Notes under the pieces: generated by a model
Databases searched by the model: none
The model's input: the letters and a program-made list of their open reading frames with translations, nothing else
Told to the model about the DNA's origin: nothing
In this document: piece after piece, positions 43,981 to 55,052 of the stretch
How the letters are laid out: each line of letters opens with the position of its first letter
Position numbering within the stretch: position 1 is the first letter of the stretch
Made by a program: the position numbers and the translations under genes
Assembly (NCBI GenBank): GCA_019009955.1
Contig: CM032228.1
Location: 203,594,501-203,658,500 of the forward strand
From: Riptortus pedestris
Taxonomy: Eukaryota; Arthropoda; Insecta; Hemiptera; Alydidae
Direction of reading: 5' to 3'
Length of the DNA: 64,000 nt

Positions 43981-44992
43981 AATAAGTGACTATCTCTGTT
44001 TAATTTTTCATGTATTTAATTTTCGTATCACTATCAATAAATCCAATTTGATAAACACGACTAATATCATCTCTTTAGTGGTCTTAAAATTATTTTTAGC
44101 GTTGTTTTTTTCTACCTGTGTTTAACTACAAGTTTTAAGTACATTGTGTTTAATAGCTTAGTTCTATTTATTTACGCCTGAAATTTAAGCTTTTTGTATC
44201 CTTTGTACTTTTTTATTTAGTTTACACCAGTAGAATATAGTATCTTTACTTCTCCTTTGAAATATTTAATGCCCGATTTTATTATCTTTATTTTCTTCTA
44301 AACTATTTTGTCTTATTTTAGCCAATGTTTGTATTCGGGATAAAAGTGCACTGAGTTATTCCTGCTTTCTGCAGTATCGGTAAACATTTGTCTAAAAAAC
44401 AAATTCTAATTTCAAAGAGCTTTGTGGGGTATATAGCAACAGTTTTATATTGTATACAGTCTTTATATTTAGCAACAATATGCAAAATTCTTAGAAACGA
44501 ACAGTATTATTACCTATTGTTCATTAAAAATAAATATATATTAGGAGTAATTTTTATCTCCATCATTGGAAAAGTAGATTGGACATAAAATTTATCGAGA
44601 TACAATGAAAAGTCATGGTTCAAGGATTTTGTAAACACAGGACTAACGAACTTTTCAGATTATCGTGATAACATTTACCACAATATATTTGAATGAATTG
44701 ATTTTTTTTGTTATCTGCTAGATTTGAAGAATGAAATATTAAAACATCAAGTGATGAGGACACCTGAATAGGGGACATATCAAAATTGTCCTCTATATAT
44801 GATATAAACTAATCCGACCGAATGTGCTTCTAGCACCTCTAATAAACGCTTTATGCGCATTGCGAGTTTAAATTAATTCATTGAGAGATCGTGATTTTAT
44901 AATTGTCCAAAACTTACAATAGTTTTTTAAATAAAATAAAATAGTGTATATTTCGCCTAGCCTTCAATCGGAGTGTGTCGTTTACGGGGGAA
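43981..44992. other. Anonymous AT-rich DNA
   Basis: Nothing recognised. Confidence 0.4.
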
Positions 44993-45192
44993 ATTACTTT
45001 AAGATCTGTTTTTGGCAAGAGTTCCTTATTAGAAGGGCGAAATTTTTCCTCTTTTTGTCAATTTACCATTACCATTGTTTCCCTTTTCTTTCAGGGGTCC
45101 TTTCCAACTTTATTTAAATGGAAACCCTCTAGGGCACCTGATGTACGATAAAGACCATTCATACCTCTTATAGATGAATTTATTTAAACATT
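44993..45192 (+). repeat. Diverged direct repeat, copy 1
   Basis: Shares with 45725-45935 the ordered blocks AGATCTGTTTTTGGCAAGAG, TATTAGAAG, TTTTCCCTT/TTTC, TATTTAAATGGAAA, and the closing TTATAGATGAATTTATTTAA. Identity is moderate, so the duplication is old. Confidence 0.7.
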
Positions 45193-45384
45193 CTCGCAAG
45201 CCATTTTCATATTACTATATTGGCGGGTTACTCTCTTTCGTACGCTGAATCTATTTTAACACGAACGTTCTTCAGGTTTGGTTGGAGGTTGCTGAAATCA
45301 ATATTTTAACAGTTAATGTATTACTGGAGGGAATTTTCGATAATGGCTAATTCAGGCCATTATGAGTCTGGTGTAAAATATATA

Positions 45385-45470
45385 TAAAATTCGAAATCGC
45401 AAATACATCCGTTATTATATGACTGATCGAAAAAAAAAAAATACGGTACCAATTCTCTTTTAATCAAGGT
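45385..45470 (+). mobile_element. Possible family A middle fragment
   Basis: ATCCGTTATTATATGACTGA followed by TCGAAAAA and ACCAATTCTCTTTTAATC resemble the family block TCCGTTATTATGCGTCGGAT...ACCAATCTTATTG. Weak. Confidence 0.45.
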
Positions 45471-45724
45471 TTTTTTTAATATTAATATTATTTTTTTTAT
45501 TTATTTTTTATACTCCTGCTTATTCTATGTTGATCTTAAGTACGTAAATCACTAATTAACTTTGCCACAACTTAAATTTCAAGTCTTGTGCTCAATCACT
45601 ACGGGAGGAATTGAGAATATATTTTTACATGATGTATCGTATTGTACGCTGAGAGCTCTAAGATCGACAAAACTTGTAAATATTCTTTTTGAGTTTTCAA
45701 TAGGACTTAAGTGCTGTTTAGGTG

Positions 45725-45935
45725 CGAAATTAAAGCCACTTAAGCTGAGATCTGTTTTAGGCAGGAGTTTCATATTAGAAGTACGAACTTTTCCGTCCCT
45801 TTCTTAGTTTAACCCTCGCCGGTTTTCCCTTGCTTTCCGGGATCCTTTCAACCCTTATTTAGATGGAAAACCACTAAGTATCCTTCCAGGGAAATTAGGC
45901 CTTTTATACCTTTTATAGATGAATTTATTTAAACT
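45725..45935 (+). repeat. Diverged direct repeat, copy 2
   Basis: Second copy, about 735 bp downstream of the first. The intervening DNA shows no element that I can identify. Confidence 0.7.
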
Positions 45936-46371
45936 TCCGCTGTGGTTTTATTTATAGGTTCTTCTTCCGCTTGTGTCCCATCATTGTTGAATTACTGAAG
46001 TAGTAATGACAGTCCTTTATGCAGGGACTGCATGAACTTAAGAGTTTTTCAAAGCGCTGAAATGATTTACGTTTAACGCCATGAATAATCTATTAAGTGG
46101 GAACCCCTTGTAAACGAAGCTTGAAATTTGCTAAAGAGTGGCTCGAACTGAGCCTCGCATGAGTGTAATTCTGGGTTACTTGACCCACTGCAACTCACTG
46201 TAAATATTGTAGAAACTGCAAAATATATGCAATATCTGTTATAGGTCATTCCTTCATGAGAAAGATTAGACTAGAACTCATAGGTCAAGAATTACTTAGG
46301 TGGAAAGATATTATACATATGCATGGTAGCTAAAGATATAGGACTTTAAAGCTATCCTAATTTGAATAAAT

Positions 46372-46429
<58 letters not shown>

Positions 46430-47001
46430 ACGTACTATGAACCCACTTACACAAAAGTTAAATCAGTATTTTGGTTAGCTTGCTGAACTCAGACAACCGT
46501 GAAATTATACTTCTCGAAGCTAAAATGTATGTCGTAATTACTGGGCACCTTCTAACATTACGTAGCCCTCCATAACGAACTCTTTGTTAATTAGGTATAG
46601 GTGGCCTGAGCACCAAGACATAATGTTTAACCATTCAAAATATCTCTAAACGTTTCAATAAAATAAATAAAACAAGCTTACTCTTTTAATTAATGATACT
46701 GAAAGTATAGCCTGTAACAACTTTGTTCTCTATTGACAGTCAATGAAGAGATCACTAACATCTCTCCCACGTTCGTTCACTGATAACCCAATTGACCGAG
46801 AGAAGGTCTTTGATCCAGGCATATTTGTATTCATGAATATGATTTTGATCGGTGACTTAGATCGGATATTGTTCTTATGAATATGATTGTTGTTATAAAT
46901 ATGAATAACATCGTACTCAGCTTTTGAAATGATTTTTGTCTAATTCACATCATGAAAATGATTTGTGTTTTTTTTCAAGATCCGTGAATTGTTCTACATA
47001 T
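45936..47001. other. Anonymous DNA with (GT)n at 46374-46430
   Basis: Apart from the GT microsatellite, only loose ATGAATATGATT-like repeats near 46830-46905 are notable. Confidence 0.45.
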
Positions 47002-47331
47002 TCACCCAAAATCAAGCGGTACAGTTTTTTCGACTTTTTCACTCATTTATTTGGATTTTATAATTATTACTGAGTCACAATATTTTTATGTATACTATAT
47101 CATATAATGTCATCCAAGTCGTATTTTAATAGTTGGTAAATTTGCAAAGTTTAAACAGCCGACTGTTGCTGTGAAAATCATAAAATATAATGTGATTTTT
47201 GATAAAAATCATAAATTAGAATATGATTTTTGATAAAAATCATAAATTAGAATATGATTTTTGATAAAAATCATAAATTAGAATATGATTTCTTGAGAGA
47301 AAAAAAATACAACGGATTGATTTTGGGCGAA
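47002..47331. mobile_element. Candidate MITE with palindromic tandem repeats
   Basis: Inverted terminal segments: TTCACCCAAAATCAAGCGGT with a following T-run at the left, and an A-run then ACGGATTGATTTTGGGCGAA at the right. They pair over about 30 bp with a few mismatches. The interior holds a 31-bp tandem repeat (47175-47292). No coding capacity. Target duplications are not evident, so the boundaries are approximate. Confidence 0.6.
47175..47292. repeat. 31-bp palindromic tandem repeat, about 4 units
   Basis: Unit: AATCATAAATTAGAATATG followed by ATTTTTGATAAA. Each unit boundary forms the near-palindrome ATGATTTTT-GAT-AAAAATCAT, so the array can fold into successive hairpins. Confidence 0.9.
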
Positions 47332-47440
47332 AAACAAGGAAGAATAGTGAATGCGGGGGAACAAATCGTACCAATGTAAGTGAATAAGAGAAAAATTATA
47401 TATATATGTTACCGTGAAAGACTGAAATTAGAGAATGTGT

Positions 47441-47442
<2 letters not shown>

Positions 47443-47481
<39 letters not shown>
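47443..47481. repeat. (CA)n microsatellite
   Basis: About 19 CA units. Confidence 0.95.
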
Positions 47482-47482
<1 letters not shown>

Positions 47483-47900
47483 TCATTCGTTTGGAGTGTA
47501 CTGATGTAATAGATTGGAAATGTGGATTTGGCACAGAATTATCAGAATAAGTTGAACTCGCAAAAAACTGCAACATGGTAGTTCTAAATGTGGTGACTGA
47601 AAGTAAAAGTGTCATCAAGGCCATGAAAAAAAAGGAGGTTGAAACTTCTTAAGGCACCTTCTTCTTAAGGGGAGGCGACGTATCATAAGGCACAACGATT
47701 TCATCACTAATATATTTGAAGGTTGGATTGGTTATAGGAGAAGAGTGTGATCTAGAAATCTCTTTTTGTAGGCATGAGACATCTTATGGGTTTCGCTGGG
47801 GGTATAGTGAGTGATAAGCTTCCTTAAGTATACAATGGCAGCAAATAAACGGTGTAGCTTTAGATCTTGATGGTACATATGTGTTTGTGTGTGTGTGTGT

Positions 47901-47953
<53 letters not shown>

Positions 47954-49985
47954 TACATGCTACAACTACGAGGGCTGAGGTTCGTTCATAATAATAGGCA
48001 GTTGAGGCTGGGAGAAATTGTGTGTAGATTGGCCTGTTGAAGAGCTCTAAAGATGGGGAAAAACGATGAGGTTCAAACCCACGTACCCGACACCCATCTG
48101 ACTCACCTTACACCTCCGCTATATCTAACTCTCTTGGAAGTTTCAGGGCAGAACGGATATTTACATTTAATGTATCATTTCGCTCCTGTAGTGGATCACA
48201 TGACTCCTACTTTATAATAGCATCTTCGCTCATGGTAGTCCTCTTAGGGCTTAAATATTACGTTTAATGTTTAATTATAGCAGTTTAATTAAGTCAGCCC
48301 TATATATTTTCTCCCCCATGTGGATAAATAATAATATAGTTAATTACATTTTTGCATTGTACCTATGGAGTGCTATCCGGTAGAGCGGCTTTCCAACTCC
48401 TCAAACATCCTCGATAATGAGAATGATGCGCCGTAGAATGTAAACCGGAAACGTGCCGAATGAAGTTGCTAGGTCCGGAAAAATTATGGAATACTGAAAT
48501 TGACAATGCCCAGCTACCTGAATTTATCAAAATGAATAGTTTATTCCCTGTATGGCTTTGCATATGACGTGAAACTCATGGTGATGGTAATTTCGCACTA
48601 TTTGTTCTCCGATAGTTTGCATATTCACCCTTGCTAGTTCACGGAATTACTCTGTGGTCTACTACAGTTGAAGCCTTCAAATACAAGAATTATTTTTCCA
48701 CAGCAGTGTTGTTGAGAGTGAAACATATTTTTACTTGGAGAGAGAAATATACGTCCTGGACGTCTTTTTCTCTCTCCAAGAATTATTTTTCATTCCTGAA
48801 CACGAGGGAAATCCATTCACTGTAAATTCTGCTTTCTTCACAATGCGTTTCTGCGCTATCTGTCATTTGTAAGAAGGCAGAGACATTGCGTCTGTAACAC
48901 GAATTAGGAAGATAGTGAATTCGGCAAATAAAGATTTTTCAAATTCAAATGTAATCCCTTAACTCTCAGAAGGTTATAAATTCTGATTGAAGCCGTTGTT
49001 TAGCACGCTATGAGGTCCTTTGATGTTTATACGACAATAAGAGTATTCAGACACGATATTTGGCGGGATTCGAGCTAGCAGTTACGACAGCATTGATGGT
49101 ACCACGAATTACTTGTGTCACGCTAGTGCGTTTCCTGTCGTGAATCAATTATCGACACGCCAGGGGTGTCCCTCCTCGCCCTGACCTAGTGAAGGGTTCT
49201 CCGCCCTCTGTCTTTATCCAGACCGAGATCGATAAGGGACAACTGTGTCATCGACTGTTACATTAGCTATCACCGACCTTCGGGCTTATCGATATTTATG
49301 TGCAAAAATTATAAATACCCTGAAATCAATAACTTTATTATTTCGAACCTCTGAAAATGATTCATTTATATTTATTGTGTAGGGACGGTAAAAAATTACA
49401 ACACATTTTAAGATATTCAACTAACTCATTTTATCGTTAATGCCGTGTATACAACAGTTTATAAAAATAGTCACAATATTTTAAACAATAAAAATGGAAG
49501 CCTGGGTGAATATACTATCTGAATTAATTTTGGGACGTAGACGAATAAAATTTAAAAAAAAATCTGATTCGAACAACATATTGCACTTTCTGGTACTCAG
49601 GCCTACTAAATATTTTGCTACACTTCATATTAAATTATTTCACTTGAAGGTAATATACGATATCTTCCTCCAATTCATCAGATCAAAAAACGCTATAGAA
49701 CATATATTGTATATAGGTATTTTTGTGATAAATAAAAAAAATTCCTTTTCAAATTTTTCGTATCTCTAATAAAAATGGAGAATTTCCCCCCTCTGTTACC
49801 CCTCCTCTTTCTTTCTTTTGGTCGTTTTCAGTATAAAATGAACGATCGCAACTAGATATTACAGTGGTTCTGATGAAATGACCACGCCATTTACACATAT
49901 TGTGTTCCTGGATATATTTTCTAAATGACTATTGTAAAGTATAATATTTATGTGTGATTACTCAAGTAAATTCGAGGGGTTTTCA
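47482..49985. other. Anonymous DNA with a microsatellite, a hairpin and a GC-richer patch
   Basis: A GT/TA microsatellite lies at 47878-47956. A perfect-looking hairpin lies at 48734-48780. 49120-49290 is richer in G+C and runs into TATCGATATTTA and TATAAATA (about 49290-49318), which could be promoter or LTR material. No gene is recognised. Confidence 0.45.
48734..48780. repeat. 23-bp arm hairpin
   Basis: CTTGGAGAGAGAAATATACG (then TCC) pairs with GGACGTCTTTTTCTCTCTCC (then AAG), with two mismatches and a 1-base spacer. The flanking 17-mer CAAGAATTATTTTTCCA (about 48683) is repeated directly, one base different, after the hairpin. Confidence 0.8.
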
Positions 49986-49995
49986 TGGTTTCTTG

Positions 49996-50080
49996 ATTTT
50001 CCTTCTGGGGAAAAGAGCTATAGAGACTGTAATCATGGCGCAATTTTCGGAGAATATCTTCGTACGTCATAACTGATGGA
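49996..50080 (+). mobile_element. Family A, decayed 5' fragment
   Basis: GATTTTCCTTCTGGGGAAAA, then GAGCTATAGAGACTGTAATC and ATGGCGCAATTTTCGGAG follow the order of the 5' tip and linker. Strongly diverged. Confidence 0.55.
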
Positions 50081-50136
50081 CAGCCACTTCAGTGATACAT
50101 ATGTATATATATTTCAATTTATTTTGTTTATGTTTT

Positions 50137-50560
50137 AGAAGATTTTTCTTAAGAGAGATCAGCTATGGAGTTTTCCTCATGTCGGTTTTCGAAAAGTGTT
50201 TTCCAATGCCCATTAATTCTACCAAAAGAGACGACAAACATTACGTCCGTTCAAAAAATGATATAAGATTGGTAGTTACACCTCTCTGTTAACGCTCTAG
50301 CATTAATTTTTGTATGATACCAAACTCGATATTATATCATATATAAAATTTGTATGTAAAACATATCATGTTCGTTAATGGTTTAAATTGGAAGTGAGGC
50401 GTGGGAAGGGGGTAAGAAAGCAAAAACTTGAGAAGTCGAAATATCATATCTCTATTTTTGTGAGATGGATCGAAAAATTATATATGACCAATCGTGTTGA
50501 AAATTGAACAATTGTATATTATTTTTTTCTATCCCTGGAATATTAACGGAGTATTCAGTA
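50137..50560 (+). mobile_element. Family A, diverged, 3'-truncated copy without a core microsatellite
   Basis: 5' tip GATTTTTCTTAAGAGAGATC, then AGCTATGGAG, the linker ending GTCCGTTCAAAAAATGATA, CTGTTAACGCTCTAGC, ACCAAACTCGATATT, the G-rich GGGAAGGGGG block and GGATCGAAAAATTATATATG. It ends near AATATTAACGGAGTATTC. There is no TA array at the usual position. Confidence 0.78.
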
Positions 50561-51520
50561 TTGTTTTTATTGGTTTCATCTTTTATTTATTTATTTATTT
50601 GAGATGTCGCTACAATGGCGATTCATCTTTTGACATGTTTCACCTTTTAGTAAGCCCTCCTATTCCTGTTCATCCGATTTTGACTTAATCTACTTCCTTA
50701 TGTGGGCCACAAGATATCTCATGCCTCGCTTACATTTTAAATCCTTTCTAGAGAGGCCCCATACTACGAGAGAAATAGAGAATACACAAGGAGATATGTT
50801 AAAGGGAGTTACACAAGGAGGTCTCTTAAAGGGAGTTTCATGGAGTATTCCAGTATTATAATATCATTAATAATTGCATTATAAAAAAACTGAAAAAAGT
50901 TAAACTTGAAACATAGTTCTTGTTTACCTTTCAGTTATATTTATTAATTTATCTTATTGGCTGATAACGAGACTTTTTATTAGGTATTGAAGGATAAAGT
51001 GAATATAGTACTTTGACTAATAATATATAAATGTTTCGTAACCGCATAACGTGAAATCAATATTTTCTTAACTTTCGTACCATCTATGGCACCCCACTTA
51101 TAATTAATTTTCATCTATCTTGATTCTGTGTAATATTATAAAGCTTTTTAGTGGTTTATGCTTCGAGAAACAATATGAAATGAATAATTCTAAAATATTT
51201 TTGTTGTCTAACCATTACTCCGTCTTTTGTAATGGTGGGAATAAGTTCTTATGCTCTGCCGGTTCCTCCATTATTTTGAATAGTTGGGAACTGGTCTTGT
51301 TTAAAGGAATTGGTCCACCTTTTTATACTAATTATTTAGCATTATTATGAATTTAGTTTTGAATACTCTTCCAAGGTTTTGTAATTTCTATTATACACAT
51401 TTCAGTGCTCTCATTATTCATGAGCAACCTTGGCTAGATTTCCGAGAATATTCTTCAACATGAGTTGCTGGGAGCAAGTAAATGAGTATTTCTATTATTT
51501 AAATTCACTTTAAAGTCCCT
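50561..51520. other. Anonymous DNA
   Basis: Short TTTA repeat near 50583-50600. Nothing else recognised. Confidence 0.4.
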
Positions 51521-51524
51521 GCGG

Positions 51525-51566
51525 CTAATTGAGGCTGATCATTTACAGGTCGTTATTCTTTTTACA
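51525..51566 (-). mobile_element. SINE body fragment
   Basis: CGGCTAATTGAGGCTGATCA followed by TTTACAGGTCGTTATTCTTT matches the reversed SINE body (GGCTAATTGGGA...TTACAGGTTA). Very short. Confidence 0.5.
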
Positions 51567-51627
51567 AGTTTCTAACTTATTTTAAAAATTCATGATGGCC
51601 ATAGAAAATTTTTTGTGAAGCCGTTTT

Positions 51628-51752
51628 AGCAGATTTCCCTTAAGGGAAATCAGCTATTTAGGTTGTACTCATGACGCGATTTTCAAAATTTTTCTTCGAA
51701 TGTCCATCGATCCTACCCAGGAGATTACGAAAATGAGGTCTGTTCAAAACTG

Positions 51753-51783
<31 letters not shown>

Positions 51784-52288
51784 TATATATGTGTATATAT
51801 TTGTCTGTTACCGCTCTAGCGGTCGCAATTTCTGACTGATCGTTACCAAACTTGAAATATAATCGTTTTATACAAAAAGAAAGATCAAGTTCGATAATGG
51901 CTGAAATCGGACCAGGGAGAGGGGGGGGGTTTGGAGGGGAGAATTTAGAAAATTCGTAATATCTCCGTTATTATTCGTCGGATCGAAAAATTGCATAGAA
52001 CCAGTTATATTGCAAATGTAATGTTCTATAAATATTGTTATGTACCTTTTTTCACTATCTTGATTATTTACTGAGATATTTGCATTTTTTAGTTTTCGGT
52101 CTTTAGTAAAGCCCCACTCCTACTCATCTCATATTTTCAATATTCTATTATGTTATGAAGCACTTTATTTGAAGCTTAAATACCAAATATTTTTCTCATT
52201 GAACTTATACGTTTTGAGATAAATGCAAATACGTGGCTCACTTGAGAAATCTGCTTAGTTAACGCAGCCCCTGCGTGACGGACTTTTT
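51628..52288 (+). mobile_element. Family A element, reference full-length copy (subtype 1)
   Basis: 661 bp, best preserved. 5' near-palindrome 51628-51655 (AGCAGATTTCCCTT facing AAGGGAAATCAGCT, one mismatch). Linker to TCTGTTCAAAACTG. TA core 51753-51795. CGCTCTAGCGGTCGCAAT. G-rich block 51915-51942. TATCTCCGTTATTATTCGTC. TTTAGTAAAGCCCCACTCC. Subterminal GAGAAATCTGCT (52244-52255), the inverted copy of the 5' tip. Hairpin ACGCAG/CTGCGT (52262-52276). End GACGGACTTTTTT. T residues flank both ends. No protein is encoded. The asymmetric terminal repeats and 3' hairpin match Helentron/Helitron2-type non-autonomous elements. Confidence 0.93.
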
Positions 52289-52900
52289 TAAGAAATCCAG
52301 CATCAACTTCCCGTCACGATGGATTCCCTCTCCAGATAAAAGCAATTAGATTATTTTTAAAGCTAGTCAAAATAAACTATTTAATCGTGAAGCTGCTATC
52401 TACAGAGGTATAATTAAAATATACTGTTGTTTATTAAATTCAAATTTTGTTTTCTTTCTCTCATTTTTAGTTATTTATATTTAAAATAATGAGCACTGTA
52501 CGGAACTCTAGCTAGTCAGAATTGGTTTTCTACAGACTACTATTCATTTCAAGACTGGGTGTAAACCGAGACTTTATTTAGTGAGACCTTCACTAAATGG
52601 TTTCCCATTTTAATAATTATACGTTTTATTTTGTTCAATTACAGCTATATTTTCTTTTATAAGTTAAGTATAAAACTGACGAAATGGAAATGCCTTTGCC
52701 GCTTTCCACATATTAACCACTCAACTTTTCTGAGAACCGATATTCAAAAAGAAACTCCTTTAAATAAATATATTCCAGATATCTGAAGGTTGTTCAGAAA
52801 AATCACTTCCAGCCGAAAAGATTCCTCTTCCAAAGCTTGGACTTTTTATTAAAACAAAAATTGGCCAAAGCACACTTGAGCAAAACCGTCTAGTAGTTTT
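52289..52900. other. Spacer between two same-strand family A copies
   Basis: No recognisable content. Confidence 0.4.
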
Positions 52901-53017
52901 AGTAGATTTCCCTTCAAAACAGCTATTGAGATCGTACTCATGGCGTGATTTTCGAAATGTTTCTTCAAATGTCCATCAATCCTACCTAGGAGATGACAAA
53001 AATGAAGTCCGTTCAAA

Positions 53018-53086
<69 letters not shown>

Positions 53087-53790
53087 CAAACTCGATATTC
53101 AGTCGTTTTGTGTAAAATGAAAGATTAAATTCGTTAACGGCTAAAATCGGACCTAGGGGAGGGGGAGAATTTTGAAAATTCGATATATCTCCGTTACTAA
53201 ACGTCGGATCGAAAAAATGTATAGAAGCAATCGTCTATAACATTACATTTACTATAAATATTGTTATGTACATTTATTCCCTATCTTGAATATTAACTGA
53301 GATATTTTCAGTTTTCAGCCTTTAGCAAACCCACACTTCTACTCATGTCACATAAACAATACTCGGTTATGTTATAAACCATATCATACAAAGCTTAAAT
53401 ACCAAATATTGTTTTCAAGAGACATACAAATATGTTCTGGTTACCCGCCTCCTCCCTTCTTAAGTTTTTAGACTACTTAAATTTGATTGATTGAGATAAT
53501 AATGATTCTGGTTCATTATAAATTTCAGTACTAGATATAGTAAATAGTTTTCAATCCAATTACGTTATATTCAGATATATTACAGTAATTGTTTTTCTTT
53601 CCGGTAAGAAGTTGGCAGAACTGTTTGTTTACATTTCAGATGCTTTCCGTCGGTAGGTTTCTTATTATCGTTTGTATTTATACACTTAATATTCACTGTG
53701 GTGTTGTTTTTCCGCTATGTAGATTTATCTATTGTTAAACTTCACGTGGGAAATCTGCTTAGTTTACGCAACCCCTGCGTGACGGAATAT
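52901..53790 (+). mobile_element. Family A element with a (TG)n core
   Basis: 5' tip AGTAGATTTCCCTTC, linker to AAGTCCGTTCAAAACTG, then (TG)n at 53022-53084 in the position where other copies have TA. Next come ACCAAACTCGATATTCAGTC, the G-rich block, and the subtype-1 segment CTTTAGCAAACCCACACTTC. Around 53440-53730 is extra sequence. Then CTATTGTTAAACTTCACGTG, GGGAAATCTGCT and the hairpin ACGCAaccCCTGCGT. The copy combines a subtype-1 middle with a subtype-2 end. Confidence 0.9.
53022..53084. repeat. (TG)n core of family A copy
   Basis: About 31 TG units. Confidence 0.97.
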
Positions 53791-54499
53791 TATGTAAATG
53801 GAGTACATAAGATCAAAATGTTTGTACTACATTATTTACCGACTTAATACTCTCACCCTCTCCCTAATGATTTAAGGCTGTCCAACCCCCAAAGTCATTA
53901 TGCCACTGACATCCTGCTATGGCATATAACATCTTCATGGGCGTTCTGTTGGGTGACATTCTTTCAACATTTCTAATCACCACAGTTTGCCTTTTTTGAT
54001 AGTACAGATGATGTCCGGTCCAATTCCATTCTGCCATTGCAATGATGCGCCTTGACTCCTATTATTTTGGTTTTTGCAGACCAGATGTGCTCTCCGATTT
54101 TCCTTTGTGAGAGTCCATCACATTTCATAACGATACACGGAAGGTTATCTTTTACTAGCAATGCATGTAACTATTACAGATTTTTTATAGAGGAGTGCAA
54201 CAACGGTTGAGTTCGTTTTTGAAAAAAAATGTTTTCGATGGTGTGAGCAAGTTTCGTCTAGGGAGATACTATCATGTTTCCGGGCTGGGGATCTAAGTGG
54301 TCATTGAAGAGAGCCCTTCTCGGATAAGGAGGTCCCCTGCTGGATGAAGAGGCCGCCTTCGAGATAGCATCGCTTCCTGGCACAACACTGTTCCACTCTC
54401 CTCGTTACGACACAACTGGACTGATACACTCAAATTTGTGTCAACTCCCTCTCATTGTCAGTCTCCAACGCTCTACTTACTGAAAACAACAAATAAAAG
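53791..54499. other. Anonymous DNA
   Basis: A 62-codon minus-strand frame (53973-54161) gives a protein-like sequence (CDGLSQRKIGEHIW within it) that I cannot assign. It has no supporting context. Confidence 0.35.
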
Positions 54500-55052
54500 A
54501 CCGTCACGCAGGGGTATAATAAAGGTCCCTTGAAAACAATATTTGTTATTTAAGCTTCAAATAAACTGATTTATTATATAACAGAGTATTGTTTATGTTA
54601 CGTGAGTAGATGTGGGGGTTTGCTGAAAACTGAAGAATGTAAATGTCTCGGTTAATATTCAAGATAGAGAATAAATATATATAACAATATTTATAGAACA
54701 TTTAATTTGCAATAAGATTGGTTCTCTACAATTTTTTGATTCGACGTCAAGTAACGGAGATATTTCGAATTCTCGAAATTTCTCTCCTATACCTCCCCTT
54801 CCCCTCGTCAGTTCAGCCGTTAAGGACCTTGATTTCTAGTTTTGCATGACACGCTTATATGTCGAGTTTGGTAACGATATAACAATAATTGCGACCGCTA
54901 GAGCGGTAACAGGCCTAGATCTATAGTTTTGAACGGACCTCATTTTCGTCATCTCCTAGGTTGGATCGTTTGATATTTGAAGAAGTTCAAAAATTGCACC
55001 ACGAGTACGACTTCAAAGACATATTTTCTTAGGCAAAATCTTCTAAAATCTT
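54500..55052 (-). mobile_element. Family A element, 3' tip deleted
   Basis: Reversed end GACCGTCACGCAGGGG, then directly GGTCCCTTGAAAACAATATT, GTGGGGGTTTGCTGAAAACT, AACGGAGATATTTCGAATTC and GAGTTTGGTAACGATATAAC. CGACCGCTAGAGCGGTAACA follows with almost no TA core, then the linker and a degraded 5' tip (GGCAAAATCTTCT). The segment between the hairpin and the 3' body is missing. Confidence 0.88.

Noticed and set aside
47175..47292. A possible CRISPR-like array
   Set aside because: Units are directly adjacent with no variable spacers, and the genome is eukaryotic. It is a tandem repeat.
53973..54161. A protein-like 62-codon minus-strand frame
   Set aside because: The short length, absence of a nameable motif and lack of neighbours make a gene call unsupported.
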